Assembly: GCA_910584075.1 (NCBI GenBank)
Contig: CAJTZI010000003.1
Span: 47,879 to 111,878, forward strand
DNA from: an uncultured Oscillibacter sp.
Lineage (GTDB): Bacteria > Bacillota > Clostridia > Oscillospirales > Oscillospiraceae
DNA length: 64,000 nucleotides
Direction: 5' to 3'
Position 1 is the stretch's first letter. Each line of letters begins with the position of its first letter. The position numbers were made by a program, and so were the translations under genes. Below the pieces are notes generated by a model that saw only the letters and a list, made by a program, of their open reading frames with translations, did no database searches and was not told where the DNA came from. Positions 60,622 to 64,000 of this stretch are shown one piece after another.

Positions 60622-61008
60622 ATGGAAGCGTCAACGCTGCTGGATGCCCATGTGCAGGCGAAGCGAATTTACAACCTGCTCAATGAGGTGATGGATGTCT
60701 CCCGCCAGATGGCGGAGGCCATGGACCGGGATGACCAAGTGGCCATTCAGATGCTGGTCTCCATGCGGGAGGAACCGGTACACAGGCTCCGTCAGGCCCG
60801 AAGGGCGCTGAAGGAGCAGAGGGATGCCCTGGAACCGGAGGCGGCCCTGCGGCTTACGCAGCTGCTGAACGGGGAGGAGGCGGAGACAGAGGCGGAGGCG
60901 CCTCTGGCGGCTCAGATTGGGGCCAACCGCCGCCTGCTGGAACAGGTTCTGGAGCTGGACCGGGTGCTGAACCGCAAGCTGACCCGTGAGAAATCCATCT
61001 ATAAATGA
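60622..61008 (+). CDS. FliT-like flagellar chaperone (putative)
   Basis: A 128-residue all-helical protein (for example AKRIYNLLNEVMDVSRQMAEAM near residues 13-35). No family signature is strong, but the fliD-fliS-fliT order of Firmicutes, its size and its helical charge pattern make a FliT- or FlgN-type chaperone likely. It begins eight bases after fliS and ends before a strong hairpin. Confidence 0.6.
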   Translation: MEASTLLDAHVQAKRIYNLLNEVMDVSRQMAEAMDRDDQVAIQMLVSMREEPVHRLRQARRALKEQRDALEPEAALRLTQLLNGEEAETEAEAPLAAQIGANRRLLEQVLELDRVLNRKLTREKSIYK

Positions 61009-61010
61009 CA

Positions 61011-61046
61011 ACAGGGCGCCGGCCCCACACCGGGCCGGCGCCTTGT
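61011..61046. terminator. Hairpin after the fliD-fliS-fliT-like unit
   Basis: 15-bp stem ACAGGGCGCCGGCCC / GGGCCGGCGCCTTGT (one G-U pair) with a 6-base loop; no T-run. It is between converging genes. Confidence 0.65.
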
Positions 61047-61056
61047 CCCATGTTTG

Positions 61057-62013
61057 TCAGCCGCCATATGGCGGATTTTGAGAGATGACCCACAGAGGCG
61101 CGCCGTCAGAGGTGCTGCGGGAGAGCTCCTCCAAGATCAGCTCCGGCTCCCACTCCATGAGGCTCCGCTCCTGACTGTTGGGGTCGGCCACCAGGATTTT
61201 TCCACTGAGGGTGACTCCCCGGAGAACAATGAAGTGGCCGCCTTTGGTGAAGTGGCCGGGGCCCATGAGGGCCACCAGGAGATTGCTGCCCGTCAGGGCG
61301 TCCATCAGGGCGTCCGGCGTCCGCTCCTGGAGAGAGACGGCGGTGAGGCCGGACGCGGAGGCCAGACCCTCCACAACGGAGAGGTAGGAGCCGCCCCGCT
61401 TGGCCCAGTGTCCCAGGGACACGGCCAGCTGGGCCATCTGGAGGGGATCGGTGTCCGCCTCGGTCATGCTGCCGACCACCATGGCCATGGCCGTAGGGCC
61501 GCAGCCGTAGCGTCCGATGTCATCGGTGCCGTAGGGCTGGTCCGCCCAGGTTTCACTGCCCTGGTTGAAATAGACAATAGGGATGGTTCCGCCGGTCAGG
61601 ATTTCCTGGCCGTTGATTACGTTTAACTCTGTAACAGCCGGGTCCGCGGCGGGGCCGCCGCCGGTCAGGACCGGATCGTCAGCCAGCTGAATGTCCTCCT
61701 CCGGCAGCGCTTCCTCCTTGGGGGCCGTGAGTCGGGACCAGAGGACAGCGGTTTGGACTCCGGCCGCCGAGATGCGGCGGGAGACCAGCCGGTGAGCCTC
61801 CTCGGAGGCCTGGGAGAGGGCGGCGGCGGCGCGGCCGCAGGCTAAAGCCGCCGTCTGGGCGCCCTGCCGGACAGGAGCGGTGATCTGCTCATAGACGGCT
61901 GGGGCAAAAAAAGAACAGGCTGCCAGCTCCACAGCGCCGACACAGAGAACGGCCAGCAGAATGATCAGCGCCAGGTTCCGTCTGGTCCGACTGGGGGAAG
62001 CTGATTTTCTCAC
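61057..62013 (-). CDS. Membrane-anchored C39-family cysteine peptidase
   Basis: A 318-residue protein with a basic start and one N-terminal hydrophobic helix (about 14-36), which may be a signal anchor or lipoprotein-like signal (ELAAC). After a helical linker (40-130) there is a C39-like papain-fold domain: Gln 151 in YFNQGSETWAD, catalytic Cys 171 in GRYGCGPTAMAMV, His 260 in KGGHFIVLRG and Asp 277 in VADPNS. It should act outside the membrane. There is no ABC or peptide-precursor gene fused to it. Its substrate is unknown; a wall or surface protein is a guess. Confidence 0.82.
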   Translation of the reverse strand: MRKSASPSRTRRNLALIILLAVLCVGAVELAACSFFAPAVYEQITAPVRQGAQTAALACGRAAAALSQASEEAHRLVSRRISAAGVQTAVLWSRLTAPKEEALPEEDIQLADDPVLTGGGPAADPAVTELNVINGQEILTGGTIPIVYFNQGSETWADQPYGTDDIGRYGCGPTAMAMVVGSMTEADTDPLQMAQLAVSLGHWAKRGGSYLSVVEGLASASGLTAVSLQERTPDALMDALTGSNLLVALMGPGHFTKGGHFIVLRGVTLSGKILVADPNSQERSLMEWEPELILEELSRSTSDGAPLWVISQNPPYGG

Positions 62014-62044
62014 GTTTTCACCACCAAAAAATCCGAGATAACTC

Positions 62045-62117
62045 TTGCATGATACCCATCAACAATGGTATTATAACAGAAGGGTACGCCGCATTTCAAG
62101 AGGGAAGGGTACCCTTC
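62045..62117 (+). promoter_or_regulatory. Promoter and candidate operator of the FtsE-like gene
   Basis: TTGCAT (62045-62050), 18 bases, TATTAT (62069-62074). Just downstream GAAGGGTAC occurs twice, at 62079-62087 and 62104-62112, 25 bases apart; the second copy is half of a perfect 14-base palindrome GAAGGGTACCCTTC (62104-62117). The sites overlap the expected transcription start, as a repressor operator would. Confidence 0.55.
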
Positions 62118-62146
62118 GCCATCACTGAGGTACAGGAGCGCAGGCC

Positions 62147-62878
62147 ATGCCCACCATCACGCTGGAAAAGGTGACAAAATATTATAAGGTGCAGAAGAAG
62201 CACCGCCGGGGCGAAAAACGTCTGGAGACCGGTGTGGAGGACGTGGATCTCACCGTGGAACAGGGGGAGTTCGTCTTTCTGGTCGGCAGCAGCGGGGCGG
62301 GAAAGAGCACTCTGCTGGACCTGATCTCCGGCAAGCTGAAGCCGGACAAGGGAACTGTCTCACTGAACGGGAAGGATCTGGCCCGGCTGTTTCCGTGGAG
62401 TCACAACCAGACGGCCCTGCTGTTCGGCAAGGTGTGCCAGGAGCAGACGCTGGCCCGGCGGATCACGGTGGAGGAGAACCTGCGGATGGCCGCCATGATC
62501 GGCAGGCGCAGGTTTGAGAGTGCGAAGCACATTGACGAGCGGATCCAGAAGGTGCTGGGTCTGGTGGGGATGCGGGGCACAGAGAAAATGTATCCCGGGG
62601 AGCTGTCTATCGGCGAGTGCCGCCGGGTGGAACTGGCCCGGGCCCTGATCAACAGCCCGCCCATCCTGGTGCTGGACGAGATTACCGCCAATCTGGACGA
62701 CGACAACATCTGGGATATGCTGATCCTGCTGAACGAGGTCAACCGGAGAGGGACCACCGTGATCATGGCGACCCACGCCAGCAAATACGTCAACATCATG
62801 CGCCGCAGAGTCATCACCCTGGTAGACGGCCATATCTTTGGAGATGTGGAGCGGGGAAGATACGGAGACGTGGTTTAG
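62147..62878 (+). CDS. Orphan ABC-type ATPase, FtsE-like
   Basis: A 243-residue ATP-binding cassette protein. The Walker A is VGSSGAGKST (about 46-55), the signature is ELSIGECRRVELARAL (SIGEC where SGGQ is usual), the Walker B is ILVLDEITANLD, and the H-loop is ATHASKYV. The Q-loop region (LFGKVCQEQTLARRITVEENL) resembles FtsE. A basic insert follows the first strand (KVQKKHRRGEKR, about 14-25). No FtsX or other permease gene is adjacent; a chemoreceptor gene comes next, 66 bases downstream. Its partner is unknown. Confidence 0.85.
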   Translation: MPTITLEKVTKYYKVQKKHRRGEKRLETGVEDVDLTVEQGEFVFLVGSSGAGKSTLLDLISGKLKPDKGTVSLNGKDLARLFPWSHNQTALLFGKVCQEQTLARRITVEENLRMAAMIGRRRFESAKHIDERIQKVLGLVGMRGTEKMYPGELSIGECRRVELARALINSPPILVLDEITANLDDDNIWDMLILLNEVNRRGTTVIMATHASKYVNIMRRRVITLVDGHIFGDVERGRYGDVV

Positions 62879-62944
62879 TGCCGCGGAGCCGATTAGAATA
62901 TAAAGAAAGTCCGGGATATACGAAAACTGAGGAGGAGATCGGAA

Positions 62945-64000
62945 ATGATCAAGAACATGAAGATCAGGAAGAGCCTGATCATGGGTTACGGAATCACCGT
63001 CGCTGTCTCCGTAGTCATCATTATTGCGTCGCTGATCCTGATGAGCGTGCAGAAGGGCCAGTATACCGATATTCTGGAGCGGTATGTCAAGTCCACCCAG
63101 CTGGCGTCCGAGTGCCGTATTGAGTATAACCGTGCCGCCCGCAATCTGCGCGACGCGGTACTGTCCGGCGATGTGTCCAGTGTGGATACAGCCAACGAGC
63201 AGATCAGTGTACTGGAGAGTACATTGACTGAGCTGAACAGCCTGTATCCTTTGGACGACAAGACTGAGCTGAACAATTTCGTCAACCTGGTGAAGGGGTG
63301 GGAGACCGAGGCCACCACCATCGGACAGACAGTCCGGACGAACCAGCAGAAGGCCGCTGAGATGATTGTGGAGAGCTGCACTCCGGCTTTGAATCAGGCT
63401 GCCACTGCCGGCGACGCCCTTGCCGCAAGACTCCAGACCGAGGAGAAAAAGATTATTGACCAGCAGGCAGTGATTTCCAACATTGCCATGATCGCCATTG
63501 TTGTGGCCATGGTTATTGCCACCATCGTGGTGATCCGCATCGCCCTGATCATCATTAAGAGCATTGTGGTTCCCGCCGAGCAGGTGCGCGTGGCCCTGGT
63601 GGGCTTCAGCGAGGGCAACCTGGAAGTGCCTGTGGATTACGAGAGCAAGAACGAGCTGGGCGAGATGTGTCAGGCCCTGCGGACCAGCCAGCATGTTCTC
63701 TCCGGAGTCATCGGTGACATCTGCTTCCTGTTGGAGGAGATGGGCGGCGGCAATTTCAACTGCCGCACGAAAACCGAGGAGCTCTATGTGGGCGATCTGA
63801 GCGCCGTGTTGAAGTCCATCCGCGCCATCAACCGCAATCTCAGCGACACTCTGGCCCAGATTGACCTCAGCGCCGAGCAGGTCTCCTCCGGCGCCGAGCA
63901 GGTCTCCACCGGTGCACAGGCTCTGGCTCAGGGCGCCACTGAGCAGGCCAGCGCCGTGGAGGAGCTGTCTGCCACTATTGCCGACATCTCCACCCACTCC
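62945..64000 (+). CDS. Methyl-accepting chemotaxis protein (cut by window edge)
   Basis: The first 352 residues of a chemoreceptor. TM1 spans about 12-35, a four-helix-bundle-type sensor about 36-175, TM2 about 177-202, then HAMP (about 203-255) and the start of the cytoplasmic signalling coiled coil with SAEQVSSGAEQVSTGAQALAQGATEQASAVEELSATI (shown in part). The hairpin tip that contacts CheA and CheW lies beyond the edge. ATG 62945 follows GGAGGAG. A GCCGATTA at 62888-62895 resembles a sigma-28 -10 box, with a weak -35. Confidence 0.93.
   Translation, partial: MIKNMKIRKSLIMGYGITVAVSVVIIIASLILMSVQKGQYTDILERYVKSTQLASECRIEYNRAARNLRDAVLSGDVSSVDTANEQISVLESTLTELNSLYPLDDKTELNNFVNLVKGWETEATTIGQTVRTNQQKAAEMIVESCTPALNQAATAGDALAARLQTEEKKIIDQQAVISNIAMIAIVVAMVIATIVVIRIALIIIKSIVVPAEQVRVALVGFSEGNLEVPVDYESKNELGEMCQALRTSQHVLSGVIGDICFLLEEMGGGNFNCRTKTEELYVGDLSAVLKSIRAINRNLSDTLAQIDLSAEQVSSGAEQVSTGAQALAQGATEQASAVEELSATIADISTHS

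Overview
The window looks like the chromosome of a motile, GC-rich Gram-positive anaerobe of the Clostridia, most like the Oscillospiraceae (Flavonifractor, Oscillibacter and Lawsonibacter-like gut bacteria). The signs are strong AGGAGG-type ribosome sites, TTGACA/TATAAT-type promoters, an HPr with its regulatory serine, an M-box Mg2+ riboswitch, and a Firmicute motility set (FliY in place of FliN, FlbD, CheC, CheD, CheV). The genus cannot be fixed from the sequence alone. There is no rRNA, tRNA, CRISPR array, insertion sequence or prophage that I can support.

Layout. 1-8.8 kb is housekeeping and transport: the start of glgB (cut by the window edge), a TauE/SafE permease, an Asp/Glu racemase, a dicarboxylate symporter, uvrC with small membrane proteins, HPr, a lipoprotein and trmO. 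8.9-16.6 kb holds a CPA2 antiporter, a MATE pump and a fructose utilisation locus (PTS EIIABC, DeoR regulator, 1-phosphofructokinase) with a Gfo/Idh/MocA oxidoreductase set inside it and a palindromic operator array in front. 16.7-18.4 kb is mgtE under an M-box riboswitch with a visible attenuator. 18.6-28.6 kb is signalling: a hybrid histidine kinase, a 28-codon small ORF, mnmA, then on the minus strand a degenerate kinase, a two-receiver hybrid kinase, an HPt protein and a REC/HD-GYP/PAS/GGDEF protein. Together these could form a phosphorelay ending in c-di-GMP turnover.

29.2-55.9 kb is one uninterrupted, same-strand flagellar and chemotaxis operon of 31 genes, from flgB to an EAL-HDOD protein. 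It encodes the rod, MS ring, C ring, export gate and ATPase, hook, stator (motAB), sigma-28, the distal rod proteins, CheY, CheC, CheD and CheV. It starts behind a leader of about 200 nt that ends in a hairpin plus U-tract just upstream of flgB, which suggests attenuation control, and it ends at a strong terminator. fliL, flhF, flhG, cheA, cheW, cheB, cheR, flgK, flgL, flgM and flagellin are not in the window.

56-64 kb: a ComFB-domain protein and an orphan ParA ATPase (minus strand) lie opposite fliD-fliS-fliT-like genes, followed by a membrane-anchored C39-type cysteine peptidase, an orphan FtsE-like ATPase and the start of a chemoreceptor gene.

The most unusual points are: a c-di-GMP control module (phosphorelay to HD-GYP/GGDEF, a degenerate EAL-HDOD protein and a ComFB candidate receptor) wrapped around the flagellar operon; the flgB leader attenuator; a FliY whose linker carries three exact 33-residue repeats resembling the CheY-binding peptide of FliM; and the ComFB-ParA gene pair.
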